From positions 21,182,843-21,246,842 of the forward strand of contig OY744525.1 of assembly GCA_963556195.1 (NCBI GenBank): DNA of 64,000 nt, given 5' to 3'. The DNA is from Sepiola atlantica. Its lineage: Eukaryota > Mollusca > Cephalopoda > Sepiida > Sepiolidae. The notes beneath the pieces are model-generated. The model had not been told where the DNA came from. It did not search any database and worked only from the letters and a program-made list of their open reading frames with translations. Both the position numbers and the translations under genes were made by a program. This document shows, piece by piece, positions 34,470-45,900 of the stretch; within the stretch, counting starts at the first letter, position 1, and the number at the start of each line of letters is the position of its first letter.

Positions 34470-34860
34470 ACGCTTACATGGTAGGCACGAGCCTCGGCTG
34501 GTATTACACAAAGTGGTCATAAAGGGTTAAGAAGGATGGAAAGACCAAAGAGGGAGAGCACCAACCAGACCTCCACTAGAATGGTGTGGAAAGTACTTGA
34601 ACCTTGGGGGTTAGGGTTATTGCCATTCCAATTCCAGAGAAGGCCAACGGTCATTGCCAGCAAGAAATAAATGTTAAACGGCTGTTGCGATAATGCAGAA
34701 TGATTTGCAATGATAATCGAAAGAGGTGGAGATTGCTGGAAACCTGGGAAGACTTGTTACTCAGGTTGCAGGGAACACTACTCGTTATTGCTAGTGAGCA
34801 ATCACTGATCATGATTCGTGTGAAAATTTAGAGTGAGTAAATAGCAATAATAATTTTATT
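34470..34860 (+). mobile_element. Dispersed repeat family Y, copy 1
   Basis: About 390 bp aligns in the same orientation with 43355-43725. Shared blocks: 'ccagacctccactagaatgg', 'aatgatttgcaatgataatc', 'gaaagaggtggaga', 'gtgagtaaata'. No coding capacity seen. Confidence 0.8.
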
Positions 34861-35071
34861 CTGAAATAAATACCCCCCCACCCCGTGTACTTGGTACGGA
34901 ATTTCAACCAGAGCGGGTTGAACGGCTTCCTCCAAAGGAGGAAGTTTCATGGGAGCATCAAATTCACAAGCGATCCCCAGTCACATGTATATCCTGTTAG
35001 AGGAGATGATGAAGTTAGTTTTTTGCAATTCTTGCAGGGAGGTGTCCACGTGTCCGTACATACAGTGCCTG

Positions 35072-35137
35072 ACCAGTTTCAACGTCACTTCGGTGATCTA
35101 GCAGGAACCGGTGTGTCAATATGATTATGTCGTATAT
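35072..35137 (-). mobile_element. 5S-rRNA-derived SINE fragment, left of satellite
   Basis: Minus strand 'ataatcatattgacacaccg', 'gatcaccgaagt' matches the 5' half of the 5S-like head at 53276-53345. The 3' half is lost or diverged. Confidence 0.7.
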
Positions 35138-35150
35138 AAATAATAAATCA

Positions 35151-37400
35151 CTTAAGTTTGAAATAGCATTTTCGTCATTCCATCACACTTAAGTTTGAAA
35201 TAGCATTTTCGTCATTCCATCACACATAAGTTTGAAATAGCATTTTCGTAATTCCATCACACTTAAGTTTGAAATAGCATTTTCGTCATTCCATCACACT
35301 TAAGTTTGAAATAGCATTTTCGTCATTCCATCACACATAAGTTTGAAATAGCATTTTCGTAATTCCATCACACTTAAGTTTGAAATAGCATTTTCGTCAT
35401 TCCATCACACTTAAGTTTGAAATAGCATTTTCGTCATTCCATCACACTTAAGTTTGAAATAGCATTTTCGTCATTCCATCACACTTAAGTTTGAAATAGC
35501 ATTTTCATCATTCCATCACACTTAAGTTTGAAATAGCATTTTCGTCATTCCATCACACTTAAGTTTGAAATAGCATTTTCGTCATTCCATCACACTTAAG
35601 TTTGAAATAGCATTTTCGTCATTCCATCACACATAAGTTGGAAATGACATTTTCATCATTCCATCACACATAAGTTTGAAATAGCATTTTCGTAATTCCA
35701 TCACACTTAAGTTTGAAATAGCATTTTCGTCATTCCATCACACTTAAGTTTGAAATAGCATTTTCATCATTCCATCACACTTAAGTTTGAAATAGCATTT
35801 TCGTCATTCCATCACACTTAAGTTTGAAATAGCATTTTCGTCATTCCATCACACTTAAGTTTGAAATAGCATTTTCGTCATTCCATCACACTTAAGTTTG
35901 AAATAGCATTTTCATCATTCCATCACACTTAAGTTTGAAATAGCATTTTCGTCATTCCATCACACTTAAGTTTGAAATAGCATTTTCGTCATTCCATCAC
36001 ACATAAGTTTGAAATAGCATTTTCGTCATTCCATCACACTTAAGTTTGAAATAGCATTTTCGTAATTCCATCACACTTAAGTTTGAAATAGCATTTTCGT
36101 CATTCCATCACACTTAAGTTGGAAATAGCATTTTCGTCATTCCATCACACTTAAGTTGGAAATAGCATTTTCGTCATTCCATCACACTTAAGTTGGAAAT
36201 AGCATTTTCGTCATTCCATCACACTTAAGTTGGAAATAGCATTTTCGTCATTCCATCACACTTAAGTTGGAAATAGCATTTTCGTCATTCCATCACACTT
36301 AAGTTGGAAATAGCATTTTCGTCATTCCATCACACATAAGTTTGAAATAGCATTTTCGTCATTCCATCACACTTAAGTTTGAAATAGCATTTTCGTAATT
36401 CCATCACACTTAAGTTTGAAATAGCATTTTCGTCATTCCATCACACTTAAGTTTGAAATAGCATTTTCGTCATTCCATCACACATAAGTTTGAAATAGCA
36501 TTTTCGTAATTCCATCACACTTAAGTTTGAAATAGCATTTTCGTCATTCCATCACACTTAAGTTTGAAATAGCATTTTCGTCATTCCATCACACATAAGT
36601 TTGAAATAGCATTTTCGTCATTCCATCACACTTAAGTTTGAAATAGCATTTTCGTAATTCCATCACACTTAAGTTTGAAATAGCATTTTCGTCATTCCAT
36701 CACACTTAAGTTTGAAATAGCATTTTCATCATTCCATCACACTTAAGTTTGAAATAGCATTTTCGTCATTCCATCACACTTAAGTTTGAAATAGCATTTT
36801 CGTCATTCCATCACACATAAGTTTGAAATAGCATTTTCGTCATTCCATCACACTTAAGTTTGAAATAGCATTTTCGTCATTCCATCACACTTAAGTTGGA
36901 AATAGCATTTTCGTCATTCCATCACACTTAAGTTGGAAATAGCATTTTCGTCATTCCATCACACTTAAGTTTGAAATAGCATTTTCGTCATTCCATCACA
37001 CTTAAGTTTGAAATAGCATTTTCGTCATTCCATCACACTTAAGTTTGAAATAGCATTTTCGTCATTCCATCACACTTAAGTTTGAAATAGCATTTTCGTC
37101 ATTCCATCACACTTAAGTTTGAAATAGCATTTTCGTCATTCCATCACACATAAGTTGGAAATAGCATTTTCGTCATTCCATCACACATAAGTTGGAAATA
37201 GCATTTTCGTCATTCCATCACACATAAGTTGGAAATAGCATTTTCGTCATTCCATCACACATAAGTTGGAAATAGCATTTTCGTCATTCCATCACACTTA
37301 AGTTTGAAATAGCATTTTCGTCATTCCATCACACTTAAGTTTGAAATAGCATTTTCGTCATTCCATCACACATAAGTTGGAAATGACATTTTTGTTATTC
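35151..37400. repeat. 37-bp satellite, about 61 copies
   Basis: The unit starts cttaagtttgaaatagcatt and continues ttcgtcattccatcaca. The period is 37 bp (35151, 35188...). Variant units (acataag, agttgg, cgtaatt, catcatt) recur in patterned groups. The last units at 37370-37420 are strongly diverged. Confidence 0.98.
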
Positions 37401-37466
37401 AGTCATGATTTAGTTTGAAATATCATTTCTGTCGTTTTTGCATGGAAGATGTCATCGTCCTCTCAT

Positions 37467-37583
37467 GTACAGCACCTGGTATTCCTAAATGGTCACCCAT
37501 CTGGTACTGACCAGGATCAACTTTGCCTAACTTCGGTGATCTAGCGTTAAACCAGTGTGTCAACGTGATTATGCCATATATAA
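37467..37583 (-). mobile_element. 5S-rRNA-derived SINE head, right of satellite
   Basis: Minus strand from about 37580: 'atatggcataatcacgttga', 'gatcaccgaagttaggca', 'cctggtcagtaccagatggg', 'ggaataccaggtgctgta'. This follows the order and spacing of 5S rRNA (GATC..CGAAG.TAAGC, CCTGG.AGTAC, GGGAATACC.G.GCTGTA) across nearly the whole molecule, with too many changes for a functional 5S gene. Confidence 0.85.
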
Positions 37584-37589
37584 ATACCA

Positions 37590-38100
37590 TAAACCATTAA
37601 ATTATAAACAGAATGTAACAACATGTAATACTAAATACAAATTTAAAAAATACAAACTTTTTCATAGTAAATAAAAGTATATTAAAATAAACGTTTCAAT
37701 GATAAAAAAAATAAATATGTAAGTTATGAAAATATAAAAACAAATAAAATAGCAAAACTTAAAAACAGTGAAGAGAATGCAGTTATTGGTTTAAACAATG
37801 AAATAATTGTTTAATCTATAAAAACATCTAAAGAGATCAGGCTCACTTGATAATTGCATGCGCATGAAACAGCTATTGTGAGATGATACATTATTAGTAG
37901 ACAAATAACTTTTAAGCCTGATGAGCGCTTACTGAGCAAAACACAACCATTTCCTTGCAGCTTGCAATAAACATATTTTCATAGATTTACTAAGCTCTAC
38001 TCACGTATTGAGCACTGTTGAAATAAGTACTGCAACAAATATAAGCACTAAATATATTATGTGATAATATAAGTATAAAATATGATGATATCAACTTAGT
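37590..38100. other. No gene recognised
   Basis: AT-rich. 37990-38035 carries the recurring 'aagctctactcacgtattga' motif also seen at 38395-38440. Confidence 0.4.
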
Positions 38101-38102
38101 GT

Positions 38103-38325
38103 TAGCATAAAAAAAAGTGAGTACTTCTGGCTATCAATATTGTAATAAAATCTATAAATAGCTTTATTTAAATACAATATAATTTCTTCCACTAGTAGTT
38201 TCATTAACTCAGTTGGTACAGCACTAGATGCCAATGACTGGGGTCCTGGTTTAAAATCTTGCAAGATTTAGCTACACTGAGGAGTTGTTGAGACAACAAA
38301 ACACATCTGTGGATAACTCTCTCTC
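38103..38325 (+). mobile_element. tRNA-derived SINE family S2, copy 1
   Basis: Aligns over about 220 bp with 49620-49842. Contains an A-box-like 'aactcagttggtacagcac', a weak B-box 'ggtttaaaatc', then 'cacactgaggagttgttgag' and 'acaacaaaacacatctgtg' (compare 'gacgacgaaacgcatgtctg'). Ends in CT and TA runs. Confidence 0.7.
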
Positions 38326-38329
38326 TCTC

Positions 38330-38496
38330 TTATATATATATATATATAGTAAGCAATGAAAATACATATGGCAATATGTTTTCATTGCTTACTACCTAGC
38401 TCTACTTACGTATCGAGCACTGTTGAAGTAAATACTGAAAACTGATACATAAAAAATTATATCTCCTTATAATATTTTATGTGGATACATGAAGTA

Positions 38497-38530
<34 letters not shown>

Positions 38531-38716
38531 GCACAATCATTTGATGCTTTTACCAATATGTAAATTTAAAATCAATAATTTTATAGATGAAAAGGTGTGT
38601 GTGAATTAAACTCCTCTGTTAAATATAATTTCCATTATTCAAAATAAAATATAAATGAAAAAGAAAATTATAGCATATATTTAAAGAAATTCAATTCATA
38701 AAACAATTTTATACAT

Positions 38717-38760
<44 letters not shown>
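38330..38760. repeat. (TA)n microsatellite cluster
   Basis: TA runs at 38332-38347, 38501-38527 and 38725-38755, with 'tagctctacttacgtatcga' (38396-38415) between. Confidence 0.9.
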
Positions 38761-38764
<4 letters not shown>

Positions 38765-38885
38765 AAGTTCAAATATATTGATAAAATGAACTTAAAACCA
38801 ATATTTTTTCAAAAGTGCTCAATACAAAGTAGAGCTTTACGAATAAAAGCACATAAACGCAGGTTAATTTACATAAGCTGTTCTA

Positions 38886-38889
<4 letters not shown>

Positions 38890-38941
<52 letters not shown>
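38890..38941. repeat. (TA)n microsatellite
   Basis: Long TA run flanked by TGTGTG. The open frames on both strands with YIYI residues are artefacts of it. Confidence 0.97.
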
Positions 38942-38948
<7 letters not shown>

Positions 38949-39115
38949 AAAGTGGCATGGTGTAGTGGTTATAAGTGCAGACTGTGGGCTCAGCATGCTG
39001 TGTTCAAGTTCTGTCTCAAATTCACCATCTATTTCATGTTCACGGAAAGGTATGAATCCATATATCCTCACTCAATCTATAAGTTAAATAGTAGGGTAGA
39101 CTGAACTCTGAAGAT
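38949..39115 (+). mobile_element. tRNA-derived SINE family S1, copy 1
   Basis: A-box 'ggcatggtgtagtggttata', B-box 'tgttcaagttc' (39000-39010), then a body with 'cacggaaaggtatgaatcca' shared with 53525-53560 and 58015-58040. Confidence 0.75.
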
Positions 39116-39119
39116 TTGG

Positions 39120-39945
39120 TTGTGCAACTACTCTAAAATAACACCAGTCTTTCTGTGTTTATTCCAGTATTATTTCCAGTCATCCTGGACTTTTCCTTGT
39201 TCAAGCAATGCCAGATCAGGAGGAGTGTGATCGGAGATTGCTTCACTATAAACTCCCCGTGCACCATTGTCTCTAGAAACGAAAAGGAGATCTTTAAAAT
39301 ATATCATGAAATAATAATATATTTTAAGATTAAATATAATCTTAAAACTACAGTATCATTTGGTGCTTACTATCGATACGTTAATGTATATTGAAATCAA
39401 TAATTATGTAGATCAATAGATGCGCGTGTGTGTGAATAAAATTCTTTTTCCACGGCGAAGGAAAAATGACTTGCTGATGAGAACGACAACTCTGTATTCA
39501 AAAGCCATACTAACGTATCATGAGCCGATGCGATAAGGGAAGGCCGATAACTCCTTATGGCTTAAACCTTGAGAAAAAAGTCGAGACTTCCAAACGCGAC
39601 TGAGAAGAAATAATAAAAAAAAAAAATTAAAAATCTCCGGCTGCTGCTGATATTAATTATATATAATTATATTAATTATACATCTTAGGTGTTATGCTCA
39701 TTTATTTGATATTATACTTGTAATTAATGTGATTTTTAAGTGTTTAATTGATCTTATGAAATAATTAATCTAAAGGCAATTACTTACCATTTATCTTGTT
39801 TTAATAACTTAATTTTTGTCAGTTTTCACAACTAATTCAAGACATCTAATGCTTAGGAATGCAGGTTTTTCACAGAAGCGGACAAAGTTTAAAACTGCTT
39901 TGAAAAAATAAATAATTGTGATTTTAATTAATGGAATTTATTGCA
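39120..39945. other. No gene recognised
   Basis: Includes a GC-richer patch 39455-39615 without a recognised identity. Confidence 0.4.
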
Positions 39946-39949
39946 GACA

Positions 39950-39950
39950 G

Positions 39951-39992
<42 letters not shown>

Positions 39993-40135
39993 TTTTTTTT
40001 AAGTAAATATTAATTATTTTTACCTACAGACATCGATGTTTCATGCTTACGCAATCTCCAGTGTAGGGGATGTTAATTCACGCCGGTCGGAGGGCAAAAA
40101 CCCGGTTTTATAAATCGCCACTGATTCGTAGTCGG

Positions 40136-40207
<72 letters not shown>

Positions 40208-40359
40208 CTAAAAGTATACTTTTAGAGAATTGAACCTATAGTGAAATGATGTAAGCTCAATATATGTGATAGAGCAATTATAAAGATAAATGAAGGAAGA
40301 GAGATAAAGATGTGCATATTACAAATCGATTGTTCAATGCAAGATGTACTCGATAAAAA

Positions 40360-40400
<41 letters not shown>

Positions 40401-40511
40401 AGCTATGAAAATATATTTATGCCAATTAAGCTACATAGAGGCTCCTACGTTTCTTCCCCGGGGGGAATCTTCAGGCTAGAATGTATGGAGTTATTTTTGC
40501 CATAATTCTAG

Positions 40512-40580
<69 letters not shown>
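39950..40580. repeat. (TA)n and (GA)n microsatellite cluster
   Basis: TA runs at 39951-39972, 40141-40203, 40362-40397 and 40515-40550, two of them continuing into GA runs (39973-39991, 40551-40579). Between them 40020-40055 'cctacagacatcgatgtttc' recurs inverted at 51565-51585. Confidence 0.95.
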
Positions 40581-40583
<3 letters not shown>

Positions 40584-40584
40584 T

Positions 40585-41060
40585 ATTTTATCCATTCCAG
40601 GGCTGATTAATAACGAGACATACTTGGAATCTTTGATATGTTCAAGAGACAAGATCCCTAATTAGGTCAAAGCAATCAAACACATTAATTATGTCAAAAT
40701 AGAGATTACATAACTGAAATTATGGACATAGAAATTCTTTTAATTTTGTGGGGTTAAATTTAAATTAGGAGATCAGTAATAATCAACATAAGAGCTTGCG
40801 TTAAAAACCAAAATTTCCAATTAAACCGAGGAAAAAAAAACCCTAAAAATTAAAAACCTTAAAAAGTTCAGTTATTGATATTAAATATATATATATAAGT
40901 ATATATTCCATTTTGGCTTCTATTTTTGTTTTCTATTTAAATGCTTAATCGATTTTATGATATAATTAGTCTGAAGGAATTTCTTTACCATTTATCTTGG
41001 GTGAAAATTACTTCGTATGTCATGAATTATTTTCACAAAAATGAAATTATTTAATGCGGA
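40585..41060. other. No feature recognised
   Basis: AT-rich spacer; a small TA run at 40886-40896. Confidence 0.4.
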
Positions 41061-41065
41061 GGAGT

Positions 41066-41150
41066 ATTTGTATTATTCGGACTACTATTCTCATCTTGGT
41101 TGTTCTTCTTTTCGCACCCAAGATGAGAACAGTAGTCCAAATAATTCAAA
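41066..41150. mobile_element. Foldback/MITE family Z, minimal copy
   Basis: Left arm 'gtattattcggactactatt', right arm 'acagtagtccaaataattca', loop of about 15 bp. Only the ends of family Z remain. Confidence 0.75.
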
Positions 41151-41439
41151 TTATCATTCTTTATCTCAAAAATTCATAAACAAAATTATTTTAGTTGGGA
41201 ATCAGTTCAAAACAATTTTTTTTTTTAACAAATTCATAATTTGTGATATGTATGCTGTTAAAGAAAGTCAATAATATAAAATTGATATAAACAAGAAGGG
41301 GGGGGGGGGCTTCATCTCACGATTATAAATTAATTCTAAAATGGATACTTACTTTATAACCGATGTAACATTTTGAAAAATTACAAACTGACTTCTTGTA
41401 AAATGAAAACATTTTAAAACTTTGACTTTTTAAAAGATT

Positions 41440-41760
41440 TGATAGTATTTATTCTTAGGTTCGTCTTTTTATCATTATGGCAACCTAGGGACTGCCTCAC
41501 TAGTAATCAGACCCTTCTTTGTCAGAATGAGAAAGGTTTTGGATCGGTCTTAGAAGGTGCACCCTTCCAGGTATTACCTCCTCCTTCAGAGAAGGGGTCT
41601 GTAATTTATTGCCGATCGTTTGAGGCTCTCCTACCGGGAATACCAGTAGATCTGATCTCAGTTATTTTTGTACCCGACCAGAATGCCCCCTTGAGGGGAG
41701 CTATTTTTCCCCATCTTCCGGCCTTGTGGCATATCTTGCTACAGTGCGGCGCTGGTAGAT
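41440..41760. mobile_element. Dispersed repeat family X, copy 2
   Basis: Partner of 33280-33590. The open frame across it (41439-41825, 128 codons) is not conserved in the other copy, so coding is not supported. It also holds 'aggtattacctcctcctt', a phrase seen in the U2-like tandem block at 30560-31060 (reversed). Confidence 0.65.
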
Positions 41761-41858
41761 CTCTCCACATCACAAATAATGAAATCCTTCAAAAAGTAAT
41801 TCCCAACTTAGTTTTATTTTCTTGAAAATAATTTAGTAACCATCACCTTATCTGATTT

Positions 41859-42085
41859 GCCTTTTAGCTAGGAGCAAAGTGTAGTATCTGTTCTGATGAT
41901 ACTACACTTCACCTTTTATGTCCTCGCTCACTGAAGGAGAAATCCTTCTAGACTGAGGCAATTTTAATTTTTGTCCCAATGCAGGGTGCCTCTTTTTGGG
42001 GAGCTGAATTTTCCTCAGATTAAAAACCGACCTTGCGTTTAACTCTGCCCTCGTGGGGAGGCATGTAAATAGGGGCTTAGAAAAG
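41859..42085 (+). mobile_element. U2-snRNA-headed SINE, copy 2
   Basis: CCTTTTAGCTAGGAGCAAAG then TGTAGTATCTGTTCTGATGA (41859-41900) aligns with U2 snRNA nt about 13-50. Next come 'gtcctcg' and a body shared with copies 1 and 3, ending with 'ccctcgtggggaggcatgta' (42047-42066). The GTGTAGTATC stretch pairs with 'gatactacac' just downstream, forming a hairpin not found in U2. No Sm site; not a working snRNA gene. Confidence 0.8.
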
Positions 42086-42089
42086 TAAA

Positions 42090-42705
42090 ATCTTCTCTGT
42101 AATTATTTGCATTAATCGCCAACCGCGAAAATGTAGATTTTTGAGATTTAAGATTTAAAAAAAATTCTTTTGATTACTAAAATTAGATTATAAAAGAATA
42201 TTTACAAAAAATTTGGTGAAATTGTAGCCCTACACCCTATAACCACCTTCCCCTCCCCTTTTTTAAGCAGTTATATGTAAACTGTCTGGAAAATGTGGCG
42301 TTAAGAACGAAAAGAAACAACAACAAAAATATTTTAGAATTTAGAGTGAGGGATCAGTTTTGCATATAAATTTAACATAAAATGATCACTCATTTCCGAG
42401 CCACCAGTCGGTAATGATTACTCCCTTGAAAACTAAATAGCGTTTTTAAGGACACATAACCAATTTGTTTTCTTTATTAAAAGGAGATAAATTTTGTGCA
42501 TGCGATGGGTAACAAATCTTGGACATTAACATGTCTTAAATTATTTACTTTACATCACTTAAAAAATAGATATTATTGCGAAAAGATTATTTTACCAAAA
42601 AGAAACTAGGAAAAACTCTAAGTAATAGGTTTGTTTATTCAGTGTACATAGACACGAAAGACGATGCTGGGTTATTGGCTAAAACCTGATTTTGAAATCG
42701 ATGAC
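42090..42705. other. No feature recognised
   Basis: AT-rich; no open frames or repeat partners noticed. Confidence 0.35.
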
Positions 42706-42709
42706 AAAC

Positions 42710-42870
42710 AAGAATAACATTTTATTGTAATTTTAACTTCAAAGTGCGTGCATTTGATGTTAGGCACAAGGAGGAAAGCAAGAAAGTTCTTTGCCGTTTT
42801 TGTAGCATGACGACTTCTTGTTGTGAAATTTTTACAAGAAGGAACCAGGGATTGAAGATGTTTAACTATC
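42710..42870 (-). pseudogene. Possible LINE reverse transcriptase tail remnant
   Basis: Minus-strand frame 'LVPSCKNFTTRSRHATKTAK' then 'FLAFLLVPN' resembles the '..FTTR.R.ATT....F' end seen near 54570-54600 and 28190-28240. Short and degraded. Confidence 0.5.
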
Positions 42871-43159
42871 AAATTGAAATGTAAAGTGAATTTTAAGATT
42901 TTAATATAAAAAAAGATCAAAGAATTACTAAATAAAAAAGAAAAACTTTATTTCTTGTGTAGAATCTAAAATAGATAATTACCTTCCTTACTCTTGATCG
43001 GTCCTAAACTCAGAGTCCAGTGTTTAGATTGAAAATCGATCAATGCCACAACCAGAATCATGTTCATCCCAATTGTTCTGTTTGCTATAAACAATATCGT
43101 CAGTAAGTAAAGTAAATTCGTATGAGTTAGAACGGTACAACTTTGCTGACCGGTCTGAT

Positions 43160-43317
43160 TCTGTTGTCGGCATACTTGCAGGAGGGACAATGTAATGGTT
43201 GCCAACATCTTTTTAAGTGAAAGTGATTCTACGGAACCGACTGGATTCGAACTTGGCACACTCAGGTCGTCAGTCCGTGTCGTTATCCACTTGACCATCA
43301 TCACCTCCCGTCAATAT
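43160..43317 (-). mobile_element. tRNA-derived SINE, copy 2
   Basis: Minus strand: A-box-like TGGTCAAGTGGATAACGACA, B-box AAGTTCGAATCC, then 'ctttcactta' and 'gttggcaacc', the same order as 28329-28477. The (AAAG) tail is replaced by other sequence. Confidence 0.85.
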
Positions 43318-43354
43318 TTGATGATGATGATGATAATAATAATAAAATATATAT

Positions 43355-43725
43355 TCATGTGGTGGCACCAGCTTCAGCTGATACCACACAAAATGACCGT
43401 GAAGGGTCAAGGACGGAAAGACTGAGGAGATAGAGCACCGACCAGACCTCCATTAGAATGGTGCAAAAGTACCGGATCTTTGGGGAGGATTATCATAACT
43501 AAAATTCCAGAGACGATAAATGGTCGATGTCAGTGAGAAATCGGTGATAAACAACCGTTGCGATAAGTCAAAATGATTTGCAATGGTTATTGAAAGAGGT
43601 GGAGAGTGCTGCAAATCTGAGGAAACTTGTTGTCACTCCAGGGAAACACCACTGGTCATTGTCAGTTAGCAATAACTGAATAATGACTTGTGTAAAATTC
43701 TTAGTGAGTAAATAATAATGGTAAA
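43355..43725 (+). mobile_element. Dispersed repeat family Y, copy 2
   Basis: Partner of 34470-34860, directly preceded by a short ATG/ATA-rich microsatellite (43319-43350). Confidence 0.8.
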
Positions 43726-43784
43726 ATCACAGTGTACAGTATTCACTCCAACTCATGTGTGCATGTGTGGGGGGGGGGGGTCAT

Positions 43785-44036
43785 CAAATGTAGTTTGGGC
43801 GAATTTTGAAAAGCATGAGAAGTTTAAAGGGTGCAGTGTCTCCACAGCCAACAGCCGATGCAGACAGTTTGATCCATGTTTCAGCAATTGTGAGCGTGAA
43901 AAAATATTTCGAAAAGTCATAGGAGCTGTGCTGTTTTCTGACTTTGTAGGCATGTCCAGATGTGTTAGACACATGGGGATCAAAAATGTGCTCCGGATTA
44001 CTGTTGGCAAGATGGTTGATAACTTTGTGGGTGCTT
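43785..44036 (-). pseudogene. LINE reverse transcriptase C-terminal remnant
   Basis: Minus-strand translation gives 'GHAYKVRKQHSSYDFSKYFF' then 'TWIKLSASAVGCGDTAPFKL'. This is the '..GH..KL.K...R...R..FF..R....WN.LP..VV.A.S...FK' tail of CR1/jockey-type reverse transcriptases. Open for over 80 codons, so relatively recent, but the palm domain is absent. It abuts the U2-headed SINE at 44040. Confidence 0.75.
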
Positions 44037-44039
44037 ACC

Positions 44040-44257
44040 AAATCCCTATTTACTTGCCTCTCCACGAAGGCAAAGTTAGACGCAAGGTCAGTTTTTAATG
44101 TGGGGAAATCTAGTTCCTCAAAAGGGGGAACTCTGGAATGGGACAAAAATAAAAATTGCCTTAGTCTAAAAAGGATTTCTCCTTCACTGACCGAGGACAA
44201 AAAAGAAAAAGTGAAGTATCATAACAGATAATACACTTTGCTCCTAGCCAAAAGGTA
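44040..44257 (-). mobile_element. U2-snRNA-headed SINE, copy 3
   Basis: Minus strand from 44255: CCTTTTGGCTAGGAGCAAAG then TGTATTATCTGTTATGATAC. This keeps the exact U2 CCTTTTGGCTA. The body aligns with copies 1 and 2 through 'tgcctctccacgaaggcaaa' (44054-44073 plus strand). Confidence 0.8.
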
Positions 44258-44339
44258 TCAAAGTCCGTTGCTATGATATATGATTTATAATTGGAAAAGG
44301 ATTTAGACCTGCATTGGATGGAGAACATGTGAAAAGTTG

Positions 44340-44435
44340 ACTGATAGACGGACAGACAATATTTTTCTTTAATATATATAGAGAGAAGATGGAAGAAAAT
44401 AGATTATTACCTGAACAACTTAAAACTTAAGGCTT

Positions 44436-44481
<46 letters not shown>

Positions 44482-44870
44482 TTATTAGTATTTTGTTGTT
44501 TAGAACAAAGATGGCGTTCATCTGAAAAATCTTCCGGTGTTTGAAAATCGCAAATGCGGTGGGAGTGCATATTTGGTTGAAGAGATAACTCCTACTTCCT
44601 CTTTATATGAATACGAAAATATAGGATTTCGAGACGAATAATTTTTTTTTAAATTTATTCAAAATACAATTTAGTTTAAGGAACATGGCCCAATGTTCTC
44701 CATAAATAATTGGCGAAACAGAATTATATATTGAGGTTGTATTAAAAAAAAAGCTATTAAGCATAAATATATGCACGAACAGACTAGCTCTACTTTATGT
44801 AGAAGATAGATAGATAGATTACTACCTGAACAACTTATAAACATTGAGACCACCGGAGGCTTTATTTTTC
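44340..44870. repeat. Direct repeat pair with poly-T
   Basis: 44395-44440 and 44808-44870 share 'tagattattacctgaacaac' and 'ggctttgattt'/'ggctttatttt'. A 40-nt T-run occupies 44439-44478. Confidence 0.75.
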
Positions 44871-44879
44871 TGTCTGCAA

Positions 44880-45485
44880 TTTATTTTTAAAAGAAAGTTC
44901 CTAATACGGAATTCAGTGAAATGCTGTATTTATAATACTCGACCATTGTTCGGGAAAAATATATTGCAAGATTAATGATAGACACAGATATTATAGAATT
45001 TTATTGAAAGCCAAGCATTGAAATTGCTCTCGCAGACTGTCTGTGCTGTCCCCTATTAGAAGATATAAAAACATAAAACCGTGTCTCCAAGGATTATACG
45101 ATTCTTTAGCAATCTATTGTAACTGCACGGCTTCCTCACCAACTCAGACATTTTATCGCGAACAAGAGTTTTCCTAGCCACGACAGAGTTCCATAAAATG
45201 CCAATAACAAAATCATTAATTTGAATTTTGCAACACAAATCCGAGCTGAACACAAGTAATCTTAAAGTGCCATGTAAAAATCATCAGGCCTTTTCGAAGA
45301 ACTTGTGGAAATATTTGGTTCAAGAAACGAGTTTGTCTATCTCTCTCCTCTTAGGCTGTCTTTTCATTTTCCTTGCGGTCATTGTTCGGCCAGAAAAGAG
45401 CGGACAGAAAGAAGAAATAAAGTCCGGCTAATGTCCAAGCAAATCATTTCAAATTTTGCCATTTTCATCTGGGTATCCTGAAATT
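44880..45485. other. No feature recognised
   Basis: Two open frames of about 65 codons have no recognisable content. Confidence 0.4.
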
Positions 45486-45494
45486 TTTCTCTAG

Positions 45495-45900
45495 ATGTCT
45501 ATGGTTGGTCCGTTTTATGACATATCAAGGTTCTTCTTTGTAAGACATTCGCAGCAAGAAATCGTCTTATTACCACAGATTAAAAAAACTTTTCCTTCTT
45601 CCTCCGTGTGCCTAGCATCAGGCAGAATATCTATGAACAATTTCTTTCCAAGAACTTCCTGTCTATGGAACACATTACCACAGGACTGCTTCCCTGCAGA
45701 CTACAATATGGTTGTCTTAAAGTCCAATCTCAATAAATACTTGATAAACCGTCCCCATAAGAAATCAGACTTTGTTCATTCCATTCATCATTTCCAACCC
45801 TTTTTAAAATATCAATCATTCAACTGACAATCTATCCATCTCATTAACACTTATCCTTGAGTGGATTTTGGCCTTGCTAAGTGGTGACTCATTAATAAAA
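45495..45900 (+). pseudogene. LINE reverse transcriptase C-terminal remnant
   Basis: A 110-codon frame shows 'FFVRHSQQEIVLLPQ', 'FFPRTSCLWNTLPQDCFPAD' and 'VVLKSNLNKYLINRP', the end of a CR1/jockey-like reverse transcriptase. The 3' part 'ccttgagtggattttggcct' matches 25258-25280. No upstream domains are present; a 5'-truncated copy. Confidence 0.8.

Noticed and set aside
35151..37400. CRISPR array
   Set aside because: Head-to-tail 37-bp satellite with no spacers.
38886..39104. Membrane protein with YIYI repeats
   Set aside because: Shadow of a (TA)n microsatellite; the same artefact appears at 24690, 49006 and 49442.
41439..41825. 128-codon gene in repeat family X
   Set aside because: The frame is not kept in the other copy at 33280-33590.
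41859..41900. Functional U2 snRNA gene
   Set aside because: Only the first roughly 40-50 nt match; no Sm site or 3' stem-loops, and the rest is a repeat body.
43718..44098. Plus-strand 126-codon gene
   Set aside because: The minus strand carries a recognisable LINE reverse transcriptase tail; the plus frame is its antisense.
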